DNA of 64,000 nt, taken from the NCBI RefSeq assembly GCF_001902635.1, contig NZ_MJAO01000017.1, positions 1 to 64,000 of the forward strand. The letters run 5' to 3'. Source of the DNA: Serratia marcescens. Lineage in GTDB: Bacteria; Pseudomonadota; Gammaproteobacteria; Enterobacterales; Enterobacteriaceae. Each line of letters begins with the position of its first letter. The first letter of the stretch is position 1. Below the pieces are notes generated by a model. It was not told the origin of the DNA, ran no database searches, and saw nothing but the letters and a program-made list of their open reading frames with translations. The position numbers and the translations under genes are program-made. Below are positions 36,287-45,390 of this stretch, one piece after another.

Positions 36287-37375
36287 ATGTCTCTGCATGA
36301 AAGGAAAAACGAAATCCTCTGGATAAATACGCTGAAAGGATTCTGCATCTTACTTGTGGTCCTCCACCATGCGGTCATTACCACCCTAATACCCTCTATT
36401 GATCACCTTTCCGCCGGCCAATTACCGGCTAAAATATGGGTCTTATTCAATCAGGTGGTTTCGCCACTGAGAATGCCTGCGTTCTTCTTCGTTTCCGGTC
36501 TGCTCGCGGCCAACGCGATAAGCAAGAAAAAGTGGGCAGATATCTTTACCAAAAAAGTCTCAAATTTAATTTATCTGTATATCCTCTGGGGCGTTATCCA
36601 GTGGTTCTTTATTAAACTCGTTATCTCCGCCATCTCGGGGATACAGCTGTCCGATGCAGAGAATAGCGCCTATTCGGTAACGCCCTCTGAATTCATCACG
36701 CTGCTGCTGATGGCAAAAACCAGCCTGTGGTACCTGTATGCCTTGGCCGGTTATTTCGTCATTGCCAAGCTGTTCCAGCGCGTCAAATATCTGTTGCTAA
36801 TCCTGGCCGTTGCTTTTAACTATGCGGCAGCATTGGGCATCATCCCCGGATGGGGCATGGTCAGCTTGTCACAGAACATGATCTTCTTCTTGATTGGCGC
36901 ATTTCTTAGTGATTTGCTGACTCAGGCCAGTGAAGTCAATAAGAAAAACATCCTATTGTGGATTGGGCTGGCTGTTTTGGGCCTCATCAATATCAAGCTC
37001 GGTATTGGCAAGAACATTTTTGTTTGCCTGCTGGCGATCATATCAGCGATTATCATTTGCAGAATTTTAAATAATCACTTCAACATGGCGTGGTTGAATT
37101 GGGTCGGCAAAAACACCCTGCAAATATACGTTATTCACAGAATTATAATCGAGGGGATCGGCGTAACCGCTCTGGGTGTCGGAGTTGAAAGCGGCATGTT
37201 CAAAAATAATCATCTCTCTTTGATATGGAGCATCACCTTCCCCGCTTTCGCGGTCGCATTTTGCACCGTGTCCTCATTAATCATCTGGACCTTGTGTAAT
37301 CGCGGCGTAGGTAAATCACTCTTCGCCTATCCGTCAATAATCAAGAAAGATGAAGTAAGAAGTTTGGAAAAATAA
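36287..37375 (+). CDS. Acyltransferase family 3 membrane protein
   Basis: A 362-residue polytopic protein with about ten hydrophobic helices. It opens with the acyltransferase-3 signature: LWINTLKGFCILLVVLHHAV, where the histidine is the likely catalytic residue, then LRMPAFFFVSGLLAA. Such enzymes O-acetylate or succinylate cell-surface sugars. The start at 36287 has AAGGG upstream. Base composition is clearly more AT-rich than the flanking core genes and the gene interrupts the lepA-rseC order, suggesting acquisition by transfer. No glycan cluster adjoins it, so the substrate is unknown. Confidence 0.85.
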   Translation: MSLHERKNEILWINTLKGFCILLVVLHHAVITTLIPSIDHLSAGQLPAKIWVLFNQVVSPLRMPAFFFVSGLLAANAISKKKWADIFTKKVSNLIYLYILWGVIQWFFIKLVISAISGIQLSDAENSAYSVTPSEFITLLLMAKTSLWYLYALAGYFVIAKLFQRVKYLLLILAVAFNYAAALGIIPGWGMVSLSQNMIFFLIGAFLSDLLTQASEVNKKNILLWIGLAVLGLINIKLGIGKNIFVCLLAIISAIIICRILNNHFNMAWLNWVGKNTLQIYVIHRIIIEGIGVTALGVGVESGMFKNNHLSLIWSITFPAFAVAFCTVSSLIIWTLCNRGVGKSLFAYPSIIKKDEVRSLEK

Positions 37376-37758
37376 CAGACGAGAAACCCAAACGGCGCCT
37401 TATTTAGCAATTCGGCGCCGCCTCTTCTCCCCAAGAAAACCCCATCACCACGGGACAGCAAACACAACCCCCCCTCAAGAAAAGCAGTAATTGTCCCTCG
37501 ACAGACAAGGGTCGGTTACAGCGCTAATCCTTAACGCCTGGTTAAGCCATATTATTCAGCCAAGCTCGGTCAACACATTTTATCAATACGCGAAAATTGC
37601 ATGCCCGCCGGGTGTTTAGGAAAAACCCCATATACGCCACCACCGCCCCTCGGATAGAAAGAGCGTGAACTCCGCGACAAAACATTATTCAGGGCACTAC
37701 ATCGGCAGCCCACCGGAGTTCAACAGCATATCTGCGTACGTTGATTGGAAGGTGCATC
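37376..37758. other. Intergenic region with one GC-rich hairpin
   Basis: About 380 bases without a gene. CGGCGCC/GGCGCCG (37393-37420, 14-base loop) follows the acyltransferase stop and may be a weak terminator; no U-tract follows. The rest shows no recognised feature. Confidence 0.5.
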
Positions 37759-38595
37759 ATGATCGATAAAGGGCAAATGCTGAGCCGGCACGATTTTTCG
37801 AAGGTCAACTGGGGCATTCTGGTCGCGGCGGCGCTGCTGTTTAGCGTGGGGGCCGCGCTGTTGGTACTGCCGCTGCTGAGCAGCATTGATGAGAGCGAGG
37901 TCATGACGCTGTTGCAGGCCGGCGCGGGCACGGTTTTACTCGGCTGTACGCTGCTGGCGCTGCGGCATTATCTGCGTCCTACGCTGACCTATCGTCTTTA
38001 CGAACACGGCGTGCGGGTCTTTGACAGTCATAACCACAAAGAGCGTTTTATCCCCTTTGAAAGAATCGGCGACATTTATCGCTTTCGCGGCGGCAAGGCC
38101 TTTGGCGGGCTGTTCGACGTCACGGCGTTTCGCACCGGTGCGGATCAGCCTTGGTGTACGGTCTTCAGCAATGTCGCCCATTCGTGGCGGCTGGCGGACG
38201 TGATCGTCGACCAACAGCTGCAGCAACGCGGGCCGCTGGCGCTGAATGCGCTTTATCAGGGGGAGGTGGTGCCGTTTCACACCGTTGGCGGCGACGCGCG
38301 CTGGTTGTGGCGGCTGCTGTTGGGCAAGCCACAAAGTACGCCGACCGAGACGCTGCAGCTGAGTGCCACTGCGCTGACGACCGGACAAGGAAGTATACCG
38401 ATCGAGCAAATTCGCACGTTGGAAAACCACCCGCAGCGCGGCATCCGCCTGCTGGACGGCCAGGGAAATACGCTGTTCGCGATCGGCAATGATTCGCTGC
38501 TCAGCGCAGATCTATTCATCGCGCTGCTGGAACATATGATCCACAACCGCATCCCCGCTTATCACAACCCGGCGATGACGCGGCTGTCGTTTTAA
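37759..38595 (+). CDS. Hypothetical membrane-anchored protein
   Basis: A 278-residue protein I do not recognise. The ATG at 37759 has GGAAGG before it; a TTG six codons upstream is less likely. Two N-terminal hydrophobic helices (about residues 15-38 and 48-66) are followed by a soluble part of about 210 residues. That part is beta-rich, with two similar halves (TYRLYEHGVRVFDSHNHKERFIPFERIGDIY and LSATALTTGQGSIPIEQIRTLE), as in PH-like or YcxB-type domains. Its stop overlaps that of rseC, with no terminator between them. GC content is like the core genome. Confidence 0.72.
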   Translation: MIDKGQMLSRHDFSKVNWGILVAAALLFSVGAALLVLPLLSSIDESEVMTLLQAGAGTVLLGCTLLALRHYLRPTLTYRLYEHGVRVFDSHNHKERFIPFERIGDIYRFRGGKAFGGLFDVTAFRTGADQPWCTVFSNVAHSWRLADVIVDQQLQQRGPLALNALYQGEVVPFHTVGGDARWLWRLLLGKPQSTPTETLQLSATALTTGQGSIPIEQIRTLENHPQRGIRLLDGQGNTLFAIGNDSLLSADLFIALLEHMIHNRIPAYHNPAMTRLSF

Positions 38596-39068
38596 ATCAG
38601 CGGAGAATTTTCGCTCTGCATGCGCATCGCGGTAGGCGGTAAACCTATCTGCAGCACCACCGGCTGATAATCAGCCTGCTCACCCAGACGGCGGGCCAAC
38701 CGGCGCGCCAGCATGAAGGCCGCACCGCCGCCCAGCGCGGCACCGATCGCCGCCGAGGCGTCGCTGCCAAGCCAGTATTGCAGCAGGCTGCCGCCGATCA
38801 TCATGCCCAGCAGCGGCGTCAGATAAACCAGCATGGCGGAGCGCAGCAGGCTGCCTTCCGCGATGCCGACCTCGACCCGCTGCCCCGGTTCGAGCGGCTG
38901 ATCGATATGCACCTGAAGCTGGTGTTCGGTTTCCGGCACCAGCTCGTTCAATGCGCGCGCGCCGCAGCCGGAACGCGCGGTGCAGCTGCCGCAGCCGGCC
39001 TTGGGTTCACAGCGCAGCAATGCGACGCCCTGTTGCCACGAAACCACCGTGGCCCACTCTTTCATCAT
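38592..39068 (-). CDS. rseC: Sigma-E regulatory/redox protein RseC
   Basis: Inner-membrane protein, 158 residues, with an N-terminal four-cysteine cluster motif (CEPKAGCGSCTARSGCGA) and two membrane helices (about 75-125). RseC and its relatives act in the reducing systems that keep SoxR reduced and support electron transport. Its start adjoins the rseB stop; it is the last gene of rpoE-rseA-rseB-rseC. Confidence 0.95.
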   Translation of the reverse strand: MMKEWATVVSWQQGVALLRCEPKAGCGSCTARSGCGARALNELVPETEHQLQVHIDQPLEPGQRVEVGIAEGSLLRSAMLVYLTPLLGMMIGGSLLQYWLGSDASAAIGAALGGGAAFMLARRLARRLGEQADYQPVVLQIGLPPTAMRMQSENSPLI

Positions 39069-40024
39069 TACGGCGATACCTTGAAAGAAATGCTGTCGGC
39101 GATGCGCTTGGCCGTAGCCGGCGGCAGTTCGCCCACGATGGTAATCTCGTTGCCCGCGCGCACTTCGGTCTGAATGGTGCGGCGCCCCTGTCGGTAATAC
39201 TGCTGCCCGGCCCCGCTGCCCGCCGGGCTGACGTTGACCGAGAAGCTGAACAGGCCGTCGCTGTACAGCCGGGATTCGACCGGCACGGCGACGTTCGGCA
39301 ATTTGCGGCGATTGCGCGCCACTTCGTCCACCCCGGCAGGTAACCAGCCGGTGCTCCAGCTCAGCTGTACATTTTCCACCGCCGGCAGCGACAGCAGCGG
39401 CGGCAGATTGGCTTTGAGCAGCCCCTGCATCACGCCCTGCACGCCGGAACCGACCGCAAAGGAGATCACCCGATACTGCTCCAGCGTTTCGCCATCGCGA
39501 TCGAGCAGATCGACCCGCAACGGCAGCTTGGTGTCTTCGTCCATCCAGACGATGTAGCTGTAGCGGGAACCATCGCGCGCCACCACGCGCAACACTTCAC
39601 ACGGCCGATCGGCAATGCGGGTGCTGCCCACGGAGATGAAGTCGTAATACTTGGCCAGGCGGTTGAAATCGGCGTAAACGATCGCCGGCAGCGCATCGAC
39701 GATGTGATCGCCGGTAAGCGTGAACGGTTCCAGGCCAGGTTCGAAATAGCTGATCCCGTCGCCGCGCTGCAGCACTTCACGGCGCGGGCCGTCCATGTGC
39801 AGCAACTGGCCGAGCGATACGTTGCCGATCACCGCATGGCGATAGCGCAACGACTCGATTCCCTGCTTGCTGATGCTGATGTAGGCGAGCTCGTAATTGA
39901 GAGAACGGCCGGCGCTGCTCATCTGTTGCAACAACGCCCCGGACGCAGTCGGCTGCGCCGGGGCGATGTTTGAGTAGAGCAGGCTGCCCGTCAATAAACA
40001 AACGGAGAACCAAATTTGCTTCAT
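39068..40024 (-). CDS. rseB: Periplasmic sigma-E regulator RseB
   Basis: A 318-residue periplasmic protein with a signal peptide ending near SNIAPAQP. It binds the periplasmic domain of RseA to protect it from DegS, and senses lipopolysaccharide. The LolA-like N-terminal domain and the smaller C-terminal domain are colinear with E. coli RseB. It overlaps both neighbours by one base, implying tight coupling. Confidence 0.96.
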   Translation of the reverse strand: MKQIWFSVCLLTGSLLYSNIAPAQPTASGALLQQMSSAGRSLNYELAYISISKQGIESLRYRHAVIGNVSLGQLLHMDGPRREVLQRGDGISYFEPGLEPFTLTGDHIVDALPAIVYADFNRLAKYYDFISVGSTRIADRPCEVLRVVARDGSRYSYIVWMDEDTKLPLRVDLLDRDGETLEQYRVISFAVGSGVQGVMQGLLKANLPPLLSLPAVENVQLSWSTGWLPAGVDEVARNRRKLPNVAVPVESRLYSDGLFSFSVNVSPAGSGAGQQYYRQGRRTIQTEVRAGNEITIVGELPPATAKRIADSISFKVSP

Positions 40025-40677
40025 TACTGCTGTTGCATTCCTAAAGACTGAGTTCCGGGAACCTGAATAGCAGCCTGCTGCGGGTTGCTTTGTTCAAGCT
40101 GCAGCTGATCCGAATGCAGGCGACGTTGCAGTTCATAGTCCTGCAGCATAGCGTTGATGCGCTTGCGCTGTTCCTGCACCTGCTGCTGTTGGCCGCTGCC
40201 GGTGGAGAAACTGTCGGCCGGCACGCCCAGGCTGACCGGCGACGCCTGGCCCATGATAGGCAGGGTCGTGAACGCCGGCGACTCGGCAGCGCCTGATGGC
40301 GCGGACGGTTGGTTATAGTGCTGTACGCCGACGATCACCGCCAACGACACGCAGGCCGCCATACCGATTTGCGTAATCTGGCTCGCCCAAGGACGCACTT
40401 TGTCCCAGAACGGCATTTTCTGCCAGGTGTGAGGCTGCGGCTGAGATTCCTGAACGGCGGAAGGAACCAGCCGAGCAGGTTCTTTCTCAAGCGCAGCGGC
40501 CACGCGATCGGCGATATCGAGATGCATCACTTGTCCGATATCACCCCGCAGTGTGTCACGAATCAGGTGATAGCTCTGCCAGCTTTGCTGAAGCGTTCGA
40601 TCTTGCGACAGAGAACTCAACAGCTCGCTGTCGAACGATTCACCATCCATCAGAGCGGAAAGCTTTTCTTTCTGCAT
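40024..40677 (-). CDS. rseA: Anti-sigma-E factor RseA
   Basis: Single-pass inner-membrane anti-sigma factor, 217 residues. The cytoplasmic N-terminus (MQKEKLSALMDGE) binds sigma-E. The membrane helix is near residues 95-117 (ITQIGMAACVSLAVIVGV), and the periplasmic tail is rich in Gln, as required for DegS/RseP control. It lies 30 bases after rpoE. Confidence 0.97.
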   Translation of the reverse strand: MQKEKLSALMDGESFDSELLSSLSQDRTLQQSWQSYHLIRDTLRGDIGQVMHLDIADRVAAALEKEPARLVPSAVQESQPQPHTWQKMPFWDKVRPWASQITQIGMAACVSLAVIVGVQHYNQPSAPSGAAESPAFTTLPIMGQASPVSLGVPADSFSTGSGQQQQVQEQRKRINAMLQDYELQRRLHSDQLQLEQSNPQQAAIQVPGTQSLGMQQQ

Positions 40678-40707
40678 GCCTAAGTACCCTTCCTGTGCCC
40701 GCCATTG

Positions 40708-41283
40708 CTAACGCTGGATCAGCGGTTGAACTTTATTATCGATAGCTTCCCGGGCGCGGAAAATACGCGAACGTACGGTTCCGACCGGGCAATCCATGAT
40801 GGCGGCTATTTCTTCGTAGCTTAGGCCATCCAACTCCCGCAGGGTAATCGCCATGCGAAGATCCTCTGGGAGCGACTCAATGGTACGGAAAACTATCTGT
40901 CTCAGCTCTTCTGACAACATTAAGTTCTCAGGGTTCGAAATTTCTTTCAGCGCGCTCGCACTTTCGTAATTTTCCGCATCGTTGGCATCCACATCACTGG
41001 ATGGCGGACGGCGCCCCTGAGCAACCAGATAATTCTTTGCCGTGTTCACGGCGATTCGATACAACCAGGTATAAAAAGCGCTATCGCCACGGAACGATTC
41101 CAGTGCTCGATAGGCCTTGATAAACGACTCCTGCACCACATCGGGCACATCGCCCTGCGGCACATAGCGGGAAACGAGACTCGCCACCTTATGCTGGTAA
41201 CGCACTACCAGTAGGTTAAACGATTTCTGGTCGCCCTTTTGGACCCGCTCAACCAGAACTTGATCCGTTAACTGCTCGCTCAT
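40708..41283 (-). CDS. rpoE: Extracytoplasmic stress sigma factor RpoE
   Basis: Sigma-E, 191 residues, from the ATG at 41283 (MSEQLTDQVLVERVQ), as in E. coli; the frame is open further upstream but that part overlaps rseD. Region 2 (VPDVVQESFIKAYRALESFRGDSAFYTWLYRIA) and region 4 (LDGLSYEEIAAIMDCPVGTVRSRIFRAREAI) are intact. It transcribes outer-membrane repair genes. The leader ORF rseD overlaps its start. Confidence 0.98.
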   Translation of the reverse strand: MSEQLTDQVLVERVQKGDQKSFNLLVVRYQHKVASLVSRYVPQGDVPDVVQESFIKAYRALESFRGDSAFYTWLYRIAVNTAKNYLVAQGRRPPSSDVDANDAENYESASALKEISNPENLMLSEELRQIVFRTIESLPEDLRMAITLRELDGLSYEEIAAIMDCPVGTVRSRIFRAREAIDNKVQPLIQR

Positions 41284-41404
41284 CCGAGGTAAACTCTCCC
41301 CAAATCCGTCTCCACGCGTAAAATTGTACTGCCAGCCATACATTATTTTCCTGAGCAAGCACTCGCTTGGAGTTCATATAGAACACGAAGTTCCATATCG
41401 CCAT
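41249..41404 (-). CDS. rseD: rpoE leader peptide RseD
   Basis: A 51-codon ORF upstream of rpoE that overlaps the rpoE start by 35 bases in another frame. It begins MAIWNFVFYMNSKRVLAQEN and ends NGSSSG. Length, position and overlap match the E. coli rseD leader ORF, whose translation is needed for full rpoE expression and is a target of CsrA. The call rests on that agreement; an in-frame upstream extension to 41485 is not used. Confidence 0.8.
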   Translation of the reverse strand: MAIWNFVFYMNSKRVLAQENNVWLAVQFYAWRRIWGEFTSDERAVNGSSSG

Positions 41405-41497
41405 TGTTTTTTCTGCTGATGTCGCCCTATCCGTGGCTTTTGCCCGGACAGTTAGGCTAACATGAATTTCACTCTTCTTCTGCACACATCATACGTT

Positions 41498-43099
41498 ATG
41501 CAACCATCATCTGAACATGTTAGCGATGTACTGATCGTCGGCAGCGGCGCTGCTGGCCTGTCACTGGCGCTGCGCCTGGCGCAGCATTGCAAGGTTACCG
41601 TCCTCAGCAAGGGGCCGCTCAGCGAGGGGGCCACCTTTTACGCCCAGGGCGGGATCGCCGCGGTGTTCGATGAGACGGACAGCATTGCCTCACACGTTGA
41701 TGACACTTTGATTGCCGGGGCCGGTCTGTGTGACAAAGAGGCCGTCGAGTTTATCGCCGGCAACGCACGCCACTGCGTGCAGTGGCTGATCGATCAGGGC
41801 GTGCTGTTCGACACCGAGGTCAACGCGCAGGGTGAGGAGCACTATCACCTCACGCGCGAAGGCGGCCACAGCCACCGCCGTATCCTGCACGCCGCAGACG
41901 CTACCGGTAAGGAAGTAGAGACCACACTGGTGGGGAAAGCAAGCGCTCACCCCAATATTTGCGTGATGGAACGCCGCAACGCGGTCGACCTTATCACCTC
42001 GAACAAAATCGGCCTGCCGGGCACCCGCAGAGTCGTGGGCGCTTACGTCTGGAACCGCGAGTTGGAGCGGGTGGAAACTTACCGCGCCAAAACGGTGGTG
42101 CTGGCCACCGGCGGCGCGGCCAAGGTGTACCAATACACCACCAACCCGGACATCTCCTCCGGCGACGGCATCGCCATGGCCTGGCGCGCCGGCTGCCGGG
42201 TCGCCAACCTGGAATTCAACCAGTTCCACCCAACCTGCCTGTTTCATCCGCAGGCGCGCAACTTCCTGCTGACCGAAGCGCTGCGCGGCGAAGGCGCTTA
42301 CCTGAAACGGCCGGACGGCAGCCGCTTTATGCCGGATGTCGACCCGCGCGGCGAGCTGGCCCCGCGTGATATCGTCGCCCGCGCCATCGACCATGAAATG
42401 AAGCGCCTGGGTGCCGACTGCATGTATCTGGACATCAGCCACAAACCGGCGGAGTTCATTACTCAGCATTTCCCGATGATCCACGAGAAGCTGCTGACGC
42501 TGGGCTTCGATCTGACCCAACAGCCGATCCCGATCGTCCCGGCGGCGCACTATACCTGCGGCGGCGTGATGGTCGATCAACACGGCCGCACCGATCTCGA
42601 CGGGCTGTACGCCATCGGCGAGGTCAGCTACACCGGCCTGCACGGCGCCAACCGCATGGCGTCGAACTCGCTGCTGGAGTGCCTGGTTTACGGCTGGTCG
42701 GCGGCGGAAGACATTCTGCAGCGCCTGCCGTTCATCCAGCAGGCCAAACAGGTGCCGCAGTGGGATGAAAGCCGGGTTGACGATGCGGACGAACGGGTGG
42801 TGATCCAGCACAACTGGCACGAGCTGCGGCTGTTCATGTGGGATTACGTCGGCATCGTGCGCACCACCAAGCGGCTGGAGCGCGCCCTGCGCCGTATCAA
42901 CACGCTGCAGGCGGAAATTGACGAGTACTACGCCCACTTCCGCATCTCCAACAACCTGCTGGAGCTGCGCAATCTGGTGCAGGTGGCAGAACTTATCGTG
43001 CGCAGCGCGATGGCGCGCAAAGAAAGCCGCGGCCTGCACTACACGCTGGACTACCCGGATTTGCTGCCGGAAGCGCTGCCGACTATTTTGCAGCCTTAA
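41498..43099 (+). CDS. nadB: L-aspartate oxidase NadB
   Basis: FAD enzyme that oxidises aspartate to iminoaspartate, the first step of NAD synthesis, 533 residues. The ATG at 41498 ([24 protein letters not shown]) fits E. coli; an open frame from 41462 is not used. The FAD fold [14 protein letters not shown], the substrate block [18 protein letters not shown] and the histidine/arginine site [16 protein letters not shown] are all present. It is divergent from rpoE. Confidence 0.97.
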   Translation: MQPSSEHVSDVLIVGSGAAGLSLALRLAQHCKVTVLSKGPLSEGATFYAQGGIAAVFDETDSIASHVDDTLIAGAGLCDKEAVEFIAGNARHCVQWLIDQGVLFDTEVNAQGEEHYHLTREGGHSHRRILHAADATGKEVETTLVGKASAHPNICVMERRNAVDLITSNKIGLPGTRRVVGAYVWNRELERVETYRAKTVVLATGGAAKVYQYTTNPDISSGDGIAMAWRAGCRVANLEFNQFHPTCLFHPQARNFLLTEALRGEGAYLKRPDGSRFMPDVDPRGELAPRDIVARAIDHEMKRLGADCMYLDISHKPAEFITQHFPMIHEKLLTLGFDLTQQPIPIVPAAHYTCGGVMVDQHGRTDLDGLYAIGEVSYTGLHGANRMASNSLLECLVYGWSAAEDILQRLPFIQQAKQVPQWDESRVDDADERVVIQHNWHELRLFMWDYVGIVRTTKRLERALRRINTLQAEIDEYYAHFRISNNLLELRNLVQVAELIVRSAMARKESRGLHYTLDYPDLLPEALPTILQP

Positions 43100-43109
43100 A
43101 CAAGGCGAC

Positions 43110-43138
43110 AGGGCGCCTTATCGGCGCCCTTTTCTTTT
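43110..43138 (+). terminator. Terminator after nadB
   Basis: AGGGCGCC-TTATC-GGCGCCCT followed by TTTCTTTT: an 8-bp stem between the convergent nadB and trmN6 stops. Confidence 0.93.
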
Positions 43139-43917
43139 CAGTAGAACAGGTAGAAGTCAGCGATCAACCGGCGGAAATCGTCGGTATAGCTGCCGTCGGC
43201 CTGTTTGATCGCCAGCGCCTGCTCCTGCAGCGGCGTTTCCTGCCGCGTCAGCGCCAGCAGTACCCGGTGCAGCGGCGTGTCGGCCCGATCGCTGACGTTC
43301 ACTTTCGCCGCCGTGTGCCAGCCGCTTTGCTGAGCCAGACGTTCGAATTCTGCGCCGATATCGTGCGGCAGTACCACGCAGAACGTCCCCAGCTCCGCCA
43401 ACAGCTGCGCCGCACAGGCCAACAGCGCCTCATGAGTCAGGGTTTCGGTGTAGCGCGCGTTGTGGCGCGCCTGGTCGCGGCAGGCCACCGCCGGCTCAAA
43501 ATAAGGCGGATTACTGACGATCAGATCATACTCAGCAACATGCTGCTGCGCATAATGGTGAATATCCTGCGCATGCACCCGGATCCGCCGCGGCCACGGC
43601 GATTCCGCCGCGTTTTCGCACGCTTGGCCGGCGGCGGCTTCATCCAGCTCCACCGCGTCGACGGTCACCTCATCGCCGCTGCGCTGCGCCAGCATCAGCG
43701 CGATAAGCCCGCTGCCGCTGCCGATGTCCAGCACCCGGCGCGCCTGCCCCAGCGGTGCCCAGGCGCCGAGCAGCACCCCGTCGGTGCCCACTTTCATGGC
43801 GCAACGATCGTGGGCGACAAAGAATTGTTTAAAGGTAAAACCCCCGCGGCGCGGGGTAAAATCGGCTTTCGATCGCTTGCTCACACTCACCACCTGGCTA
43901 TAAAACTGGCGTAGCAT
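43138..43917 (-). CDS. trmN6: tRNA1(Val) (adenine37-N6)-methyltransferase TrmN6 (YfiC)
   Basis: Methylates A37 of tRNA-Val1. SAM-binding motif I is VLDIGSGSGLIALMLAQR and the adenine-N6 catalytic motif is NPPYF, with N-terminal FTFKQFFVAHDRCAMKVGTDG as in E. coli YfiC. The start is uncertain. The frame is open to 43980; ATG at 43917 is chosen here (259 residues) and GTG at 43884 would fit the 245-residue E. coli protein better. It is divergent from srmB. Confidence 0.93.
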   Translation of the reverse strand: MLRQFYSQVVSVSKRSKADFTPRRGGFTFKQFFVAHDRCAMKVGTDGVLLGAWAPLGQARRVLDIGSGSGLIALMLAQRSGDEVTVDAVELDEAAAGQACENAAESPWPRRIRVHAQDIHHYAQQHVAEYDLIVSNPPYFEPAVACRDQARHNARYTETLTHEALLACAAQLLAELGTFCVVLPHDIGAEFERLAQQSGWHTAAKVNVSDRADTPLHRVLLALTRQETPLQEQALAIKQADGSYTDDFRRLIADFYLFY

Positions 43918-44016
43918 AAGGCAATCTGATGGGCGGGAAAAGAGAGGCTTTCCGCTTAAATAGGTGAAGAACGCGGCCAACCCGTCTATAATCGGCGCCC
44001 CAAGTAGAGGTAGACC

Positions 44017-45339
44017 ATGACAGCAACCAATTTTTCCGAACTCGAACTCGATGATCGCCTGATCGACGCGCTGCGCGACAAAGGCTACGATCGCCCCACC
44101 GCCATTCAGGCCGCTGCGATCCCGCCGGCAATGGACGGGCGCGACGTCTTAGGTTCGGCTCCGACCGGCACCGGCAAAACCGCCGCCTTCCTGCTGCCCG
44201 TGTTGCAGCACCTGCTGGACTTTCCACGCAAGAAATCCGGCCCGCCGCGCGTGCTGATCCTGACGCCGACGCGTGAACTGGCGATGCAGGTCGCCGACCA
44301 GGCGCGTGAATTGGCTGCTCATACCTCGCTGGATATCGCCACCATCACCGGCGGCGTCGCTTACATGAACCACGCGGAAGTGTTCAGCGAAAACCAGGAC
44401 GTGGTGGTCGCCACCACTGGCCGTTTGCTGCAATACATTAAAGAAGAGAACTTCGACTGCCGCGCGGTGGAAACCCTGATCCTCGACGAAGCCGACCGCA
44501 TGCTCGACATGGGCTTCGCGCAGGACATCGAAACCATCTCCGCCGAAACCCGTTGGCGCAACCAGACGCTGCTGTTCTCCGCCACGCTGGAAGGTGAAGC
44601 GATCCGCGAATTCGCCGAGCGCATTCTGAAAGAGCCGGTGGAAGTGGAGGCCGATCCGTCGCGCCGCGAACGTAAAAAGATCCTGCAGTGGTACTACCGC
44701 GCCGATGACGTGCAGCACAAAACCGCACTGCTGATCCATCTGCTGAAACAGCCGGACGTGCAAAAATCGGTGATCTTCGTGCGCAAACGCGAGCGCGTGC
44801 ACGAGCTGGCCACCTGGCTGCGCGAAGCGGGCATCAACACCTGCTATCTCGAAGGCGAAATGGTGCAGGCCAAACGCAACGAAGCGGTCAAACGCATGAT
44901 GGATGGCCGGGTTAACGTGCTGGTCGCCACCGACGTTGCCGCGCGCGGTCTGGATATCCTCGATATCACCCACGTGTTCAACTTCGACATGCCGCGCACT
45001 GCGGACACCTACCTGCACCGCATCGGCCGTACCGGCCGCGCCGGGCGCAAAGGCACCGCCATTTCGTTGGTGGAAGCGCACGACCACCTGCTGCTGGGTA
45101 AAGTGGGCCGTTACCTGAACGAACCGCTGAAAGCGCGCGTGATCGACGAACTGCGGCCAAAAACCAAGGTGCCGAACGAGAAAAGCAACGGCAAGCCGTC
45201 GAAAAAAGTGCTGGCCAAGCGCGCGGAAGATAAGGCGAAGAACAAAGAAAAGGCCAAGGTGAAAGTGCGTCATCGCGATGCCAAAAACGTCGGCAAGCGC
45301 CGCCAGGCGAAGGCCAAACCGGCCGGCGACGCGGAATAA
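44017..45339 (+). CDS. srmB: DEAD-box RNA helicase SrmB
   Basis: RNA helicase that helps assemble the 50S subunit, 440 residues. Motifs: Q (YDRPTAIQAAAIPPAM), I (APTGTGKTA), II (LDEADRMLDMGF), III (SATLEG) and VI (HRIGRTGRAGRKG). The tail after residue 370 is lysine-rich and disordered, typical of SrmB. It is a single gene with a strong terminator. Confidence 0.97.
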   Translation: MTATNFSELELDDRLIDALRDKGYDRPTAIQAAAIPPAMDGRDVLGSAPTGTGKTAAFLLPVLQHLLDFPRKKSGPPRVLILTPTRELAMQVADQARELAAHTSLDIATITGGVAYMNHAEVFSENQDVVVATTGRLLQYIKEENFDCRAVETLILDEADRMLDMGFAQDIETISAETRWRNQTLLFSATLEGEAIREFAERILKEPVEVEADPSRRERKKILQWYYRADDVQHKTALLIHLLKQPDVQKSVIFVRKRERVHELATWLREAGINTCYLEGEMVQAKRNEAVKRMMDGRVNVLVATDVAARGLDILDITHVFNFDMPRTADTYLHRIGRTGRAGRKGTAISLVEAHDHLLLGKVGRYLNEPLKARVIDELRPKTKVPNEKSNGKPSKKVLAKRAEDKAKNKEKAKVKVRHRDAKNVGKRRQAKAKPAGDAE

Positions 45340-45354
45340 CCGTCACCCTATAAG

Positions 45355-45384
45355 AAAAACCGCCTTCACAGGCGGTTTTTTTAT
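45355..45384. terminator. Bidirectional terminator srmB/phlB
   Basis: AAAAACCGCC-TTCACA-GGCGGTTTTTTT: a symmetric stem with A- and T-runs, able to end srmB on the plus strand and phlB on the minus strand. Confidence 0.93.
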
Positions 45385-45390
45385 GGGCGT

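Noticed and set aside
41462-41497. An upstream start for nadB
   Set aside because: The extra 12 residues are absent from E. coli NadB, and the ATG at 41498 aligns with its start.
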